A DNA stretch of 64,000 nucleotides from an uncultured Xylophilus sp. (GTDB lineage Bacteria > Pseudomonadota > Gammaproteobacteria > Burkholderiales > Burkholderiaceae_C). Where the stretch lies: contig CAJYQL010000084.1 of the NCBI GenBank assembly GCA_913776965.1, forward strand, positions 24,316 to 88,315, in the 5' to 3' direction. Position numbers and translations under genes: made by a program. Every line of letters starts with the position of its first letter. Position 1 is the stretch's first letter. The notes beneath the pieces are model-generated. The model searched no databases and was not told where the DNA came from. It worked only from the letters and a program-made list of their open reading frames with translations. Of this stretch, positions 18,274 to 33,874 are shown one piece after another.

Positions 18274-19439
18274 GCGGCGGTGGGGGCGGCGGGAACGGGG
18301 GAAGCGGCGAGGACATCGGCCAGCGCGGCGAGCATCTGCGCGTTCTCGGCGGCGGTGCCGACCGTCAGGCGCAGGCATCCGGCCAGCAAGGGATGCATTG
18401 TAGAAACGTTCTTGACAAGCACCTTGCGGGTGCGCAGCGCATCGAACGCCGCCTTCGCGCCGGCGGTGCCGCCCGGCAGCCGCACCAGCACCATGTTGGC
18501 GTCGCTAGGGAACGGCTCGGCGCCCGGCAGTTCGGCCAAGGCGGCCAGCAGCCGGTCACGTTCGGCGCGGATGTCGGCGGCCTGCGCTTCGAACACCGGA
18601 GCGTGCTCCAGCGCGAACAGCGCACATTCGGTGTTCAGGCTGCTGATGTTGTAGGGCGGGCGGACCTTGTCGATCTCGGCGATCAGGGCGGCCGGCCCCA
18701 TCAGGTAGCCGATGCGGGCGCCGGCGAGGCCGAACTTGCTTAGGGTGCGCAGCAGCAGCACGTGGCCATGGCGCGCCGGCTCGGCACGGATGCGGCCCTG
18801 CCAGCTGCGGGAGGCGAACGGCTGGTAGGCCTCGTCCACCACCACCAGGCCGCCGGCCTCGGCCGCGGCGGCGATGACACGGTCCATCGCCGCGTCGTCC
18901 CAGAGGTTGGCGGTCGGGTTGTTGGGGAACGCGAGGTAGGTGACGGCCGGCCGTTCGCGGGCGATGGCGGCGCACATCGCCTCGGCGTCGAGCGCGAAGT
19001 CGGCCGCGAGCGGCACGCCGACGAAGCGTAGGCCCTGCAGCTGGGCGCTCATCGCGTACATCACGAAGCCCGGCAGCGGCGCGAGGATCGCGGGCGCGCG
19101 GCCGTCGGGCGTCTCGTCGGCCGGCACGTCGCAGGCCATCGCGACCAGCGAAATCAGCTCGTCCGAGCCGTTGCCGACGATCAGCGCATGCCCGTCGGGC
19201 AGGCCGGCATGCGCGGCGAGGGCCGCCCGCAGGTCGTCGATGCGCGGGCCGGGATAGCGGTGCAGCGCGACCGCGCCGAGCCGCGCGCCGAGCGCCGCCT
19301 GCAGGTCCGCCGGCAACGGATGCGGGTTCTCCATCGCGTCGAGCTTCAGCATGCCGGCGGCGTCCTGCACCGCGTAGGCATGCATGGAGCGCACGTCGCG
19401 CCGGATGCGGTCGAGCGGGGACGGTGCGGCCGCGGTCAC
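18270..19439 (-). CDS. hisC: Histidinol-phosphate aminotransferase
   Basis: 389-residue fold-type I PLP enzyme. PLP lysine in [15 protein letters not shown], substrate motifs [30 protein letters not shown] and VVDEAYQPF. Start GTG at 19439 overlaps the hisD stop (GTGA). The first in-frame ATG would drop the [10 protein letters not shown] helix conserved in close relatives. Confidence 0.95.
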   Translation of the reverse strand: MTAAAPSPLDRIRRDVRSMHAYAVQDAAGMLKLDAMENPHPLPADLQAALGARLGAVALHRYPGPRIDDLRAALAAHAGLPDGHALIVGNGSDELISLVAMACDVPADETPDGRAPAILAPLPGFVMYAMSAQLQGLRFVGVPLAADFALDAEAMCAAIARERPAVTYLAFPNNPTANLWDDAAMDRVIAAAAEAGGLVVVDEAYQPFASRSWQGRIRAEPARHGHVLLLRTLSKFGLAGARIGYLMGPAALIAEIDKVRPPYNISSLNTECALFALEHAPVFEAQAADIRAERDRLLAALAELPGAEPFPSDANMVLVRLPGGTAGAKAAFDALRTRKVLVKNVSTMHPLLAGCLRLTVGTAAENAQMLAALADVLAASPVPAAPTAA

Positions 19440-20761
19440 GGTGCGGGCTTCAGGCGCAGCTCGGCCGCCCGGGCGTGGGCCTGCAGGCCCTCGCCGTAGG
19501 CCAGCGTGGCGGCGATGGTGCCGAGGGTCTGGGCGCCCTGCTCGCTCACCTCGATCAGGCTGCTGCGCTTCTGGAAGTCGTACACGCCGAGCGGCGACGA
19601 GAAGCGCGCGGTACCGCTGGTCGGCAGCACGTGGTTCGGCCCGGCGCAGTAGTCGCCCAGGCTCTCGGAGGTGAAGGCGCCGAGGAAGATCGCGCCGGCG
19701 TGTCGCAGCAGCGGCTCCCAGCGGTGCGGGTCGCGGCTGGAGACTTCCAGGTGCTCGGGCGCGATCCGGTTGCTGATGTCGCAGGCCTCTTCCATGCTGC
19801 GGGTCAGGATCAGCGCGCCGCGGCCGGTGAGGCTCTTGGCGATGATCGCGGCGCGCGGCATCGTCGGCAGCAGCCGGTCGATGGCATCCTGCACTGCGTC
19901 GAGGTAGGCGGCGTCGGGGCACAGCAGGATCGACTGCGCCAGCTCGTCGTGCTCGGCCTGGCTGAACAGGTCCATCGCCACCCAGTCGGCCGGCGTGCTG
20001 CCGTCGGCCAGCACCAGGATCTCGCTCGGGCCGGCGATCATGTCGATGCCGACGGTGCCGAAGACCCGCTTCTTGGCGCTCGCCACATAGGCGTTGCCGG
20101 GGCCGGTGATCTTGTCCACCTTCGGCACCGTGGCCGTCCCGTAGGCGAGCGCCGCCACCGCCTGCGCGCCGCCGATGGTGAAGGCGCGGGTGACGCCTGC
20201 CACGTGGGCCGCCGCCAGCACCAACGGGTTCTTCTCGCCCTTCGGTGTGGGCACCACCATCACGATCTCGCCGACGCCCGCGACGTGGGCCGGAATCGCG
20301 TTCATCAGCACCGACGACGGGTAGGCCGCCTTGCCGCCCGGCACGTAGATGCCGACCCGGTCGAGCGGCGTCACCTTCTGGCCGAGCAGCGTGCCGTCTT
20401 CGTCGCGGTAGCTCCAGCTCTCGCCGCTCGCCCGCTTCTGGGCCTCGTGGTAGGTGCGCACCCGGCGTGCAGCGGCTTCGAGCGCCTCGCGCTGCACGGC
20501 GGGCAACCCGTCGAAGGCGGCTTTCAATTCGGCCTGGGTCAGTTCCAGTTCCGCCACGCCGGCCGCGGCCAAGCCGTCGAACCGGGCGGTGTAGTCGAGG
20601 ACCGCCGCATCGCCGCGCGCCTGCACGTCGGCCAGGATGTCGGCCACGCGCTGCTCGATGCCGGCGTCGGTCTCGGCCGACCAGTGCAGCCGGGCCTGGA
20701 AATCGGCCTCGAAAGTGGCATCTGCGCAGGACAGGCGGGCGGGTCTAGCTATCAAATCCAT
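19436..20761 (-). CDS. hisD: Histidinol dehydrogenase
   Basis: 441-residue zinc enzyme for the last two oxidations to histidine. Visible motifs: [61 protein letters not shown] and the late GPNHVLPT. Start ATG at 20761 ([11 protein letters not shown]) is 19 nt after the hisG stop; a longer frame would overlap hisG. The first codons partly resemble the dispersed repeat. Confidence 0.97.
   Translation of the reverse strand: MDLIARPARLSCADATFEADFQARLHWSAETDAGIEQRVADILADVQARGDAAVLDYTARFDGLAAAGVAELELTQAELKAAFDGLPAVQREALEAAARRVRTYHEAQKRASGESWSYRDEDGTLLGQKVTPLDRVGIYVPGGKAAYPSSVLMNAIPAHVAGVGEIVMVVPTPKGEKNPLVLAAAHVAGVTRAFTIGGAQAVAALAYGTATVPKVDKITGPGNAYVASAKKRVFGTVGIDMIAGPSEILVLADGSTPADWVAMDLFSQAEHDELAQSILLCPDAAYLDAVQDAIDRLLPTMPRAAIIAKSLTGRGALILTRSMEEACDISNRIAPEHLEVSSRDPHRWEPLLRHAGAIFLGAFTSESLGDYCAGPNHVLPTSGTARFSSPLGVYDFQKRSSLIEVSEQGAQTLGTIAATLAYGEGLQAHARAAELRLKPAP
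20722..20761 (-). repeat. Possible degenerate dispersed repeat, copy 5
   Basis: Minus-strand TTTGATAGCT and CTGCGCAG flank a CCCGCCCGCCTG stretch at the hisD 5' end. It has the repeat's parts but not its order; because it encodes a plausible HisD N-terminus it may be coincidence. Confidence 0.3.
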
Positions 20762-20780
20762 AGTATCGGGTGCAAAACCG

Positions 20781-21440
20781 TCAGGCGGGGCGGACGGCCG
20801 AGGCGAAGGCATCGACGATGCGGCGGATCGGCTCGCGCTTGAGTTTCATCGCGGCCTGGTTGACCACCAGCCGCGAGCTGATGTCCATGATCCGCTCGAC
20901 CTCGACCAGCTGGTTGGCCTTCAGCGTGTTGCCGGTGGAGACCAGATCGACGATCGCGTCGGCCAGGCCGGTGAGCGGCGCGAGCTCCATGCTGCCGTAG
21001 AGCTTGATCAGGTCCACGTGCACGCCCTTGGCGGCGAAGAACTCGCGGGCGATGCCGACGTACTTGGTCGCGACCTTCAGCCGGGCGCCCTGGCGCACCG
21101 CCTGGGCGTAATCGAAGTCGGCACGCACCGCGACGCTGACCCGGCAGCGGGCGATCTGCAGGTCCAGCGGCTGGTAGAGCCGGCTGCCGCCGCCCGCATG
21201 GTCCATGTTGTGCTCGATCAACGTATCGAAGCCGGTCACGCCGAGATCGGCGCCGCCGTATTCGACATAGGTCGGCACGTCGCTCGCGCGGACCAGCACC
21301 ACCCGCACCTCGGGCCGGTTGGTCGGCAGGATCAGCTTGCGGGACTTCTCGGGATCCTCCAGCACCTCGATACCGGCGGCCGCGAGCAGCGGCAGGGTCT
21401 CGTCGAAGATGCGGCCCTTGGACAAAGCAAGCGTGATCAC
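20781..21440 (-). CDS. hisG: ATP phosphoribosyltransferase, short form
   Basis: First enzyme of histidine synthesis, 219 aa. Motifs: [53 protein letters not shown]. The C-terminal histidine-binding domain of long HisG (about 290 aa) is missing, so this is the short form that works with HisZ. No hisZ is in the window. First his gene in the cluster, 28 nt downstream of ibaG. Confidence 0.97.
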   Translation of the reverse strand: MITLALSKGRIFDETLPLLAAAGIEVLEDPEKSRKLILPTNRPEVRVVLVRASDVPTYVEYGGADLGVTGFDTLIEHNMDHAGGGSRLYQPLDLQIARCRVSVAVRADFDYAQAVRQGARLKVATKYVGIAREFFAAKGVHVDLIKLYGSMELAPLTGLADAIVDLVSTGNTLKANQLVEVERIMDISSRLVVNQAAMKLKREPIRRIVDAFASAVRPA

Positions 21441-21468
21441 GATTGCGACTCCTGTTTATCGAGCGTGA

Positions 21469-21717
21469 TCACCGCGCACCTCCCTGCGCCGCCCACTCGG
21501 CCGGCGTGAAGGTCTTCATCGACAGCGCATGCACCTCGTCGGTCTGCATCCGGCTGCCCAGCGTCGCGTAGACACGCTGGTGGCGCTGGATCGGGCGCTT
21601 GCCCTCGAATTCAGGGGACACGATGGTCGCGTACCAGTGGCGGCCGTCGCCTTCGAGCCCGATGTGCTCGCAGGGAAGGCCGGCGCGGATGATGGAGATC
21701 AGCTCGTCGGCGGTCAT
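21469..21717 (-). CDS. ibaG: BolA/IbaG family protein
   Basis: 82-residue BolA-fold protein, partner of monothiol glutaredoxins in iron-sulfur handling. Marks: the WYATIVSPEFEGKRPIQRHQ segment with the conserved invariant His, RVYATLG and VHALSMKTFTP (the conserved HALS/T motif). In many betaproteobacteria murA lies between this gene and hisG; here only 28 nt separate them. Confidence 0.9.
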   Translation of the reverse strand: MTADELISIIRAGLPCEHIGLEGDGRHWYATIVSPEFEGKRPIQRHQRVYATLGSRMQTDEVHALSMKTFTPAEWAAQGGAR

Positions 21718-21737
21718 GGCAGGTGGGATGCAGGAAT

Positions 21738-22505
21738 TCAGTGGCGGATCTTGTAGCCGATGCGCAGCAGGTGCAGCGCCAGCGCGCTGGTCGCCGCCCA
21801 GGCGCCGCCGACGATCGCCAGGCTCAGCCAGGGCGAGGCATCGCTGATACCGAAGAAGCCGTAGCGGAAGCCGTCGATCATGTAGAAGAACGGGTTGAGG
21901 TGGCTCACCGCCTGCCACACCGGCGGCAGCGAGCCGATCGAATAGAACACGCCGGAGAGGAACGTCATCGGCATGATCAGGAAGTTCTGGAACAGCGCCA
22001 TCTGGTCGAACTTCTCGGCCCAGAGCCCGGCGATCAGCCCGAGCGTGCCGAGCAGCGCCGCGCCCAGAAAAGCAAAGACGAAGATCCACAGCGGTGCGAC
22101 GAAGCTCAGCTTCGCGAAGAACAGCGCCGTGACCGCGAACACGCCGAGCCCGACCGCCAGCCCGCGCACCACCGACGACCCGACGTAGGCTAGGAACAGC
22201 CCGCGGTGCGACAGCGGCGTGAGCAGCACGAAGACCAGGCTGCCCATGATCTTGCTCTGGATGATCGAGGACGAGCTGTTGGCGAAGGCGTTCTGCAGCA
22301 CGCTCATCATCACCAGGCCCGGCACCAAGAACGCGGTGTAGGCGACCTGGCCGTAGACCTTCACATGGTCTTCCAGCGTGTGGCCGAAGACCAGCAGATA
22401 GAGCACCGCCGTCAGCACCGGTGCGCCGACGGTCTGGAAGCCGACCTTCCAGAACCGCAGGACTTCTTTGTAGAACAGCGCGCGCCAGCCGAGAAGATTC
22501 GTCAT
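21738..22505 (-). CDS. ABC-2 type exporter, permease subunit (YadH-like)
   Basis: 255-residue permease with about six hydrophobic segments. It belongs to the ABC-2 family (NodJ/YadH type): FYKEVLRFWKVGFQTVGAPV at the N-terminus, IIQSKIMGSLVFVLLTPLS, and PMTFLSGVFYSIGSLPP. Start at 22505 overlaps the ATPase stop by 4 nt. The substrate is unknown; the position next to the Mla genes suggests an envelope component. Confidence 0.88.
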   Translation of the reverse strand: MTNLLGWRALFYKEVLRFWKVGFQTVGAPVLTAVLYLLVFGHTLEDHVKVYGQVAYTAFLVPGLVMMSVLQNAFANSSSSIIQSKIMGSLVFVLLTPLSHRGLFLAYVGSSVVRGLAVGLGVFAVTALFFAKLSFVAPLWIFVFAFLGAALLGTLGLIAGLWAEKFDQMALFQNFLIMPMTFLSGVFYSIGSLPPVWQAVSHLNPFFYMIDGFRYGFFGISDASPWLSLAIVGGAWAATSALALHLLRIGYKIRH

Positions 22506-23431
22506 ACCGCCATCTGCCACTTGTGGCCCTGTTCTGCTGCCATCACCTCGAGGAACACGTCCTCCAGGTCGGCCTTGCGGATCTCCACGTCCTCGACGGT
22601 CAGACCGGCCTGCCGCACCGCGGCGAGGTAGTTCTCGATCTCCAGCGCGCCGTGGGCCGGCAGCTGCACGATGCGGCCGGTGACCCGCGCCTCGGCGGCC
22701 AGCGCCGGCGGCAGCTCGCCGTCGATCTTGAAGCGCAGCACGTTGCCCGACGCCATGCGGATCAGGTCGCTGGTGCGGTTGAGCGCGACCAGCTTGCCGC
22801 GCTTGAGCATCGCGATGCGGTGGCAGAGCGCTTCCGCCTCTTCCAGGTAATGCGTGGTCAGCAGCACGGTGCTGCCTTCGCGGTTGAGCCGGGCGATGAA
22901 CTGCCAGAGCGTCTGGCGCAGTTCCACGTCCACGCCGGCGGTCGGCTCGTCGAGCACGATGATCGGCGGCTTGTGCACCAGCGCCTGCGCCACCAGCACC
23001 CGGCGCTTCATGCCGCCCGACAGCTGCCGCATGTTGGCGGTCGCTTTGTCGGCGAGGCCGAGGCTTTCGAGCAGTTCGTCGATCCAGGCCTCGTTGCCGC
23101 GCACGCCGAAGTAGCCGGACTGGATGCGCAGCGTCTCGCGCACGTTGAAGAAGGGGTCGAACACCAGCTCCTGCGGCACCACGCCCAGCTTGCGGCGGGC
23201 GGCGGCGAAGTCGGCCTGCACGTCGCTGCCGTCGACCAGCACCCGGCCGCCGGTGGCACGGGCCAGGCCTGCGAGGATACTGATCAGGGTGGTCTTGCCG
23301 GCGCCGTTCGGGCCGAGCAGCCCGAAGAATTCGCCCGGCTGGATGTCGAAGCCGACACCATCGAGTGCCTGGAAGGGCCCGCGCGGTGTGGAGTAGGTCT
23401 TGGAGACGGACTGGAAGGAAATGGCGGGCAT
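22502..23431 (-). CDS. ABC-2 type exporter, ATPase subunit (YadG-like)
   Basis: 309-residue ABC ATPase, partner of the following permease. Walker A GLLGPNGAGKTTLI, signature LSGGMKRRVLVAQAL, Walker B IIVLDEPTAGVD, switch region LLTTHYLEEAE. The roughly 80-residue C-terminal extension is typical of YadG/CcmA-type exporters. It lies 48 nt downstream of mlaB in the same direction. Confidence 0.92.
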   Translation of the reverse strand: MPAISFQSVSKTYSTPRGPFQALDGVGFDIQPGEFFGLLGPNGAGKTTLISILAGLARATGGRVLVDGSDVQADFAAARRKLGVVPQELVFDPFFNVRETLRIQSGYFGVRGNEAWIDELLESLGLADKATANMRQLSGGMKRRVLVAQALVHKPPIIVLDEPTAGVDVELRQTLWQFIARLNREGSTVLLTTHYLEEAEALCHRIAMLKRGKLVALNRTSDLIRMASGNVLRFKIDGELPPALAAEARVTGRIVQLPAHGALEIENYLAAVRQAGLTVEDVEIRKADLEDVFLEVMAAEQGHKWQMAV

Positions 23432-23479
23432 GAGCCCGCGATTTTAAGTCGGCGCCTGTCGCCGCGTCGGGCGGGGGCC

Positions 23480-23797
23480 TCAGGCGGCCGGCAGCAGGCC
23501 GGCCACGCCGTAGAGGCCGGCCAGCCCCCGCAGCCGCGGATGCAACCCGCGCACCGCGAACGCACGCCCCAGCGCCACCGCTTCGCGGCGGCAGGCGAGC
23601 AGGACCGCGAGTGCGGAGGAGTCGAAGCGCTCCAGCGCACTCGCATCGGCCACCACCGGCTCCCGGCTGGTGGCGAGCCCCTGGGTCAGCATGCGCAGGC
23701 AGGTGCGCGCCTGGGCATGGGTGAGTTCGGCGGGCAGCACCAGCACCTGCGCGGCGGCGCCTTCCGACGGGATCACGGCGGTGTCGGTGGCGCCCAT
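23480..23797 (-). CDS. mlaB: MlaB-like STAS-domain protein
   Basis: 105-residue STAS domain, the cytoplasmic accessory subunit of the MlaFEDB phospholipid transporter. The segment VADASALERFDSSALAVLLA is the typical STAS loop and helix with the conserved Asp-Ser. Low sequence similarity is usual for MlaB; the assignment depends on the fold pattern and on mlaC lying 4 nt upstream. Confidence 0.82.
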   Translation of the reverse strand: MGATDTAVIPSEGAAAQVLVLPAELTHAQARTCLRMLTQGLATSREPVVADASALERFDSSALAVLLACRREAVALGRAFAVRGLHPRLRGLAGLYGVAGLLPAA

Positions 23798-23801
23798 CCG
23801 G

Positions 23802-24443
23802 TCAGCTCCGCTGGCCGCTGTTGGAGCGGTTGCGCGCGGCGAGCGTCGCGATCAGGCCGTCCACGCCCTTCGCGTTGATTTCCTGCGCGAACTGGCTGCG
23901 GTAGGTCTCGACCAGCCAGACGCCCAACACGTTGAGGTTGTAGATCTTCCAGCCGGCGCCCTGACCCGGCGTCTTCTCAAGCCGGTAGTCGAGCTGGATC
24001 GGGTCGCCGCGGCCAACGACCTCGGTGCGGACCACGACTTCCTTGTCGTCGGGCGACGCACGCAGCGGCTTCACGTTGACACTCTGGTCGCTGACCTGCG
24101 CCAGCGCGCCGGAGTAGGTGCGCACCAGCAGCGTCTTGAATTCGTCTTGCAGCCGCTTCTGCTGGTCGGGTGTGGCCTGGCGCCACTGCGGGCCGACCGC
24201 CGCCGCGGTCATGCGCGGGAAGTCGACGTTCGGGATGATGCGGGTGTCGACCAGCTGCATCACCTTGTTGACGTCGCCGCCGCGCAGCGCCGGATCGGCC
24301 TTGATCGCGTCGAGCGTCTCGGCCGACAGCCGCTTGATGAAGGCGTCGGGCGCTTCGTCGGCCGCGTGCGAGGCCAGGGGCAGCGCCAATGCGCCGAGCG
24401 CCGCGAGACCGAGTGCCCAATGGGCGAGGAATCGTCTTTTCAT
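23802..24443 (-). CDS. mlaC: Periplasmic phospholipid-binding protein MlaC
   Basis: 213 aa. A signal peptide (MKRRFLAHWALGLAALGALA, cleavage at SHA-ADE near residue 27) precedes the Tol-Tol/Ttg2 family domain: VMQLVDTRIIPNVDFPRMTA and AVGPQWRQATPDQQKRLQDE. It ferries phospholipids between MlaA at the outer membrane and MlaD at the inner membrane. Start at 24443; a longer frame adds a non-signal region. A 120-nt gap to mlaA upstream may hold a promoter but I see no clear boxes. Confidence 0.93.
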   Translation of the reverse strand: MKRRFLAHWALGLAALGALALPLASHAADEAPDAFIKRLSAETLDAIKADPALRGGDVNKVMQLVDTRIIPNVDFPRMTAAAVGPQWRQATPDQQKRLQDEFKTLLVRTYSGALAQVSDQSVNVKPLRASPDDKEVVVRTEVVGRGDPIQLDYRLEKTPGQGAGWKIYNLNVLGVWLVETYRSQFAQEINAKGVDGLIATLAARNRSNSGQRS

Positions 24444-24563
24444 ATCGTGTCCTTGGATGGTGCCGGACGGCCGGAACTGGCCGCCCCTCTTGGCAGATTG
24501 GAGTCGCAGGCGGGATTCAGTTCCAGCCGGGTCTGTTGCCGATGCAACAGGCTGCAACCCCTG

Positions 24564-25337
24564 TCAACGGAAGCGCCCGATCGGCGGCACGCCGATGGGG
24601 TTCTGGTTGCCCTCGTCACTGTCGTTGAGGTCGCCATCGCTATCGCCTGCATTTCGCGGCTGGTTCCGCCGGAGCTGCAGATAGGAGTCGCGCGTGAAGC
24701 TGTACTTGTCGAGCGCAGCCTGTTCGATGACCGATGTCGCACCCAGGAGGCTGGCACGGATATCGACCACGCGCAGCGCGAACAACGAGTTGCGCACGCT
24801 GTTGTCGTCGATCTCGGACAACAGGTTGCCCTTGAAATCGACGGGCAACGCAGCGGTGTCGCGTACCGTGGAAGGACCGAGGATCGGCAGCACCACGTAC
24901 GGACCGGTCGGCACGCCATAGTGTGCGAGCGTCTGGCCGAAGTCCTGGCGACGGTACGGGATGCGGGCGGCGCCGGCGATGTCGATCAGCCCGCCGAAGC
25001 CCAGGAACGTGTTTACGCCGAACCGGATCGCGGTTTCCCCGGCGGCCTGCGGCTTCAACTGCAGGACGTGGTTCACGAAGGACCATGGCTCGGTCAGATT
25101 GCGGAAGAAATTGCCGACACCCGCCCGCACCGGATAGGGCGTCGCATCGCGATAGACGGTCGCGACGGGCCTGAGCACCGCGCGGTCCACCGCTTCGTTG
25201 AACTCGAACACCCCTCGGTTGAAGGGCTCGAACGGGTCGCGGGGATTGCGGTCCGGTCCCGTCGCGCAGCCGCCGAGCAGTGCCGCCGTCGCGATCAGCC
25301 CGGCGGAGGTGGAGATGCGGAGGAATGTCGTTGTCAT
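24564..25337 (-). CDS. mlaA: Outer-membrane lipoprotein MlaA (VacJ)
   Basis: 257 aa. Lipobox LLGGC (Cys24) then DPFEPFNRGVFEFNEAVDRA, the MlaA signature, followed by the amphipathic helices that form the doughnut in the outer membrane. It removes mislocalised phospholipids from the outer leaflet. The C-terminal 45 residues are Asn/Asp-rich and probably disordered. Placed within the mla operon, unlike E. coli where it is separate. Overlaps mlaD by 4 nt. Confidence 0.95.
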   Translation of the reverse strand: MTTTFLRISTSAGLIATAALLGGCATGPDRNPRDPFEPFNRGVFEFNEAVDRAVLRPVATVYRDATPYPVRAGVGNFFRNLTEPWSFVNHVLQLKPQAAGETAIRFGVNTFLGFGGLIDIAGAARIPYRRQDFGQTLAHYGVPTGPYVVLPILGPSTVRDTAALPVDFKGNLLSEIDDNSVRNSLFALRVVDIRASLLGATSVIEQAALDKYSFTRDSYLQLRRNQPRNAGDSDGDLNDSDEGNQNPIGVPPIGRFR

Positions 25338-25822
25338 TTCTTGGTTCCCGGTGCCGGGGTCGTCGGGCCCTCGGCCGCCTTGTTGTAGAGGAATTGGCTG
25401 ATCAGGTTCTCGAGCACCACCGCCGACTGGGTGGTGGTGATCAGGTCGCCGGCCGCGAGGTTCTTCGCGTCGGCGCCGGCTTCGATGCCGATGTACTGTT
25501 CGCCGAGCAGGCCGCTGGTCAGGATCTTGAGCGAGCTGTCTTTCGGGAACTGGAAGCGGTCCTGCAGCGACAGGCCGACGGAAGCCTGGAAGGTCTTGTC
25601 GTCGAAGGTGATCGATTCCACCCGGCCGACCACCACGCCGGCGCTCTTCACCGCAGCCTGCGGCTTAAGCCCGCCGATGTTGTCGAAGCGCGCCGTGACG
25701 CGGTAGGTCGACTGGAAATTCAGCCGCAGCAGGTTGGCCGACTGCAGCGCGAGGAACAGCACCGCCGCTGCCCCGAGCAGCACGAACAGGCCGACCCACA
25801 CATCGCTTCTGGAACGTTCCAT
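25334..25822 (-). CDS. mlaD: MCE-domain protein MlaD
   Basis: 162-residue inner-membrane-anchored MCE protein forming the hexameric periplasmic ring of the Mla transporter. One transmembrane helix (residues 8-28) then an MCE domain: VTARFDNIGGLKPQAAVKSA, GVVVGRVESI, and the pore-loop segment GLLGEQYIGIEAG. A short Thr/Pro-rich tail ends the protein. Confidence 0.95.
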   Translation of the reverse strand: MERSRSDVWVGLFVLLGAAAVLFLALQSANLLRLNFQSTYRVTARFDNIGGLKPQAAVKSAGVVVGRVESITFDDKTFQASVGLSLQDRFQFPKDSSLKILTSGLLGEQYIGIEAGADAKNLAAGDLITTTQSAVVLENLISQFLYNKAAEGPTTPAPGTKK

Positions 25823-25854
25823 GGCGCGCTTTCCTTCTCTCTTGTCTATCTTGG

Positions 25855-26637
25855 TCAGATGCTGAACATCATCGCGGTCAGGATGAAATCCAGGCCGAGC
25901 ACGGCGAGCGACGACACCACGACGGTGCGGGTGGTCGCACGCGATACGCCCTCGGGCGTCGGCCGGGCGGTGTAGCCCTGCAGCAGCGCGACGAACGACA
26001 CGGTGAAGCCGAAGACGATGCTCTTGACCACGCCGTTACCGACGTCGCGCAGCACGTCGACGCCGCCCTGCATCTGGCTCCAGAAGGCGCCGCCGTCGAT
26101 TCCGATCATCACCACGCCGACCAGCCAGCCGCCGACGATGCCGACGGCGCTGAACACCGCCGACAGCAGCGGCAGCGCGATCACGCCGGCCCAGAAGCGC
26201 GGCGCCAGGATGCGGCGCACCGGGTCGATCGCCATCATCTCCATCGCGCTGATCTGCTCGCCGGCCCGCATCAGACCGATCTCGGCGGTGAGCGAGGTGC
26301 CGGCGCGGCCGGCGAAGAGCAGCGCGCTCACCACCGGCCCGAGTTCGCGCACCAGCGACAGCGCCACCAGCAGCCCCAGCGCGTCCGACGCGCCGTAGCG
26401 CTGCAGCGTATAGTAGCCCTGCAGGCCGAGCACGAAGCCGACGAACAGGCCCGAGACGGCGATGATCGCGAGCGAATAGTTGCCGAGGAAGTGGATCTGT
26501 TCCGACACCAGCCGGAACCGCCGCAACACCGGTCCGGCCAGCAGCACCAGCCGCGCGAACAGCCGTGCGCCCATGCCCAGGTCGGACAGCTTGCCGCGCA
26601 CCGCGAAGCCGATGTCGGCCGGATGCCACCATCTCAT
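25855..26637 (-). CDS. mlaE: Phospholipid ABC transporter permease MlaE
   Basis: 260-residue permease with five or six helices. Marks: [40 protein letters not shown] (coupling helix), and [14 protein letters not shown]. It overlaps mlaF by 4 nt (ATGA) and mlaD follows after 32 nt. Confidence 0.96.
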   Translation of the reverse strand: MRWWHPADIGFAVRGKLSDLGMGARLFARLVLLAGPVLRRFRLVSEQIHFLGNYSLAIIAVSGLFVGFVLGLQGYYTLQRYGASDALGLLVALSLVRELGPVVSALLFAGRAGTSLTAEIGLMRAGEQISAMEMMAIDPVRRILAPRFWAGVIALPLLSAVFSAVGIVGGWLVGVVMIGIDGGAFWSQMQGGVDVLRDVGNGVVKSIVFGFTVSFVALLQGYTARPTPEGVSRATTRTVVVSSLAVLGLDFILTAMMFSI

Positions 26638-27482
26638 GGGTTCGCCCCCGGCAGGGCACCGCCGAAGTCGGCATCGACCGGCGGCGCGGGATAGTGGAAC
26701 CGCACCGGGCCGTCGGCCTCGGCGTGGATGAACTGGTGCACCAGCGGGTCGGTGCTGGCGCGGATCGTGTCGGGCGGGCCTTCGGCGGCGATGCGGCCGT
26801 TGGCGAGCACGATCACGTGGTCGGCGATCTGTAGCGTCTCTTCGACGTCGTGCGACACCACGATGCTGGTGAGCCCCATCGCATCGTTCAACTGGCGGAT
26901 CAGCCGGGCCGCGATGCCGAGCGAGATCGGGTCGAGCCCGGCGAAGGGCTCGTCGTACATGACGAGTTCCGGGTCCAGCGCGATCGCACGGGCCAGCGCC
27001 ACCCGGCGGCTCATCCCGCCGGAAATCTCGCTGGTGCGCAGATCGCGCGCGCCGCGCAGGCCGACCGCGTCGAGCTTCATCAGCACGATGTCGCGGATGA
27101 GTTCGTCCGGCAGGTCGGTGTGCTCGCGCAGCGGGAAGGCCACGTTCTCGAACACATCGAGGTCGGTGAACAGCGCGCCGAACTGGAACAGCATGCCCAT
27201 GCGCCGCCGCGCGGCGAACAGGCCGGCCGCGTCCAGCGTGCCGATGTCGCTGCCGTCGAACAGCACCGCGCCGCGCTGCGCCCGCACCTGGCCACCGATC
27301 AGCCGCAGCACGGTGGTCTTGCCGCCGCCGGACGCGCCCATCAGCGCAGTGACCTTGCCGCGCGGCACCGCGAGCGTCACGCCTTCGAGGATCGACCGCC
27401 CGCCATAGCCGAAGGTGACGTCGCGCAGTTCGACGAACGCGGCAGGCGGAGCGGCGGGAAGGTCGTGATCGATGTTGCCCAT
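26634..27482 (-). CDS. mlaF: Phospholipid ABC transporter ATPase MlaF
   Basis: 282-residue ABC ATPase of the Mla system. Walker [12 protein letters not shown]-loop region [20 protein letters not shown], signature [15 protein letters not shown], Walker [16 protein letters not shown], switch SHDVEE. First gene of mlaFEDACB. Start problem: the ATG at 27482 is only 6 nt from the T-tract of the gltD terminator and has no Shine-Dalgarno, but no other in-frame start precedes the ABC domain. Confidence 0.95.
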   Translation of the reverse strand: MGNIDHDLPAAPPAAFVELRDVTFGYGGRSILEGVTLAVPRGKVTALMGASGGGKTTVLRLIGGQVRAQRGAVLFDGSDIGTLDAAGLFAARRRMGMLFQFGALFTDLDVFENVAFPLREHTDLPDELIRDIVLMKLDAVGLRGARDLRTSEISGGMSRRVALARAIALDPELVMYDEPFAGLDPISLGIAARLIRQLNDAMGLTSIVVSHDVEETLQIADHVIVLANGRIAAEGPPDTIRASTDPLVHQFIHAEADGPVRFHYPAPPVDADFGGALPGANP

Positions 27483-27488
27483 GGAAAC

Positions 27489-27513
27489 GAAAAAAGCCGG
27501 ACGGCGCCCGGCT
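27489..27513 (-). terminator. Intrinsic terminator downstream of gltBD
   Basis: On the minus strand AGCCGG and CCGGCT (6-bp stem, 7-nt loop GCGCCGT) are followed by six or seven T. It directly precedes the mlaF start, so it both ends gltBD transcripts and forms the mlaF 5' boundary. Confidence 0.75.
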
Positions 27514-27558
27514 CTTTCGATGATAAGGGATGCAGGGATTACCCGATCCGGCGGCGCT

Positions 27559-29037
<1,479 letters not shown>

Positions 29038-29077
29038 AGCCGTGTTCCTTGCGATGTCGTGGGTTTCCGGACAGGCC

Positions 29078-33802
<4,725 letters not shown>

Positions 33803-33853
33803 GGCGTGCTCCTTCATGTCGCAGGGATTCGCGGGGAACCGGAGCATAGTTCA

Positions 33854-33871
33854 CAGCAACTCCGGTGCCAA
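33854..33871 (-). promoter_or_regulatory. Predicted sigma-54 promoter of gltBD
   Basis: On the minus strand TTGGCACCGGAGTTGCTG has GG and GC separated by exactly 10 nt and matches the TGGCAC-N5-TTGC consensus. The start would be near 33844, about 42 nt before the gltB ATG. A sigma-54 promoter fits nitrogen control of glutamate synthase. Enhancer (NtrC-type) sites were not recognised upstream. Confidence 0.65.
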
Positions 33872-33874
33872 GAT

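Noticed and set aside
33803-33847. Longer gltB start (33847 or 33817)
   Set aside because: AAGGAG sits exactly 6 nt before ATG 33802, and the catalytic Cys then falls at residue 25 as expected for a 24-residue propeptide.
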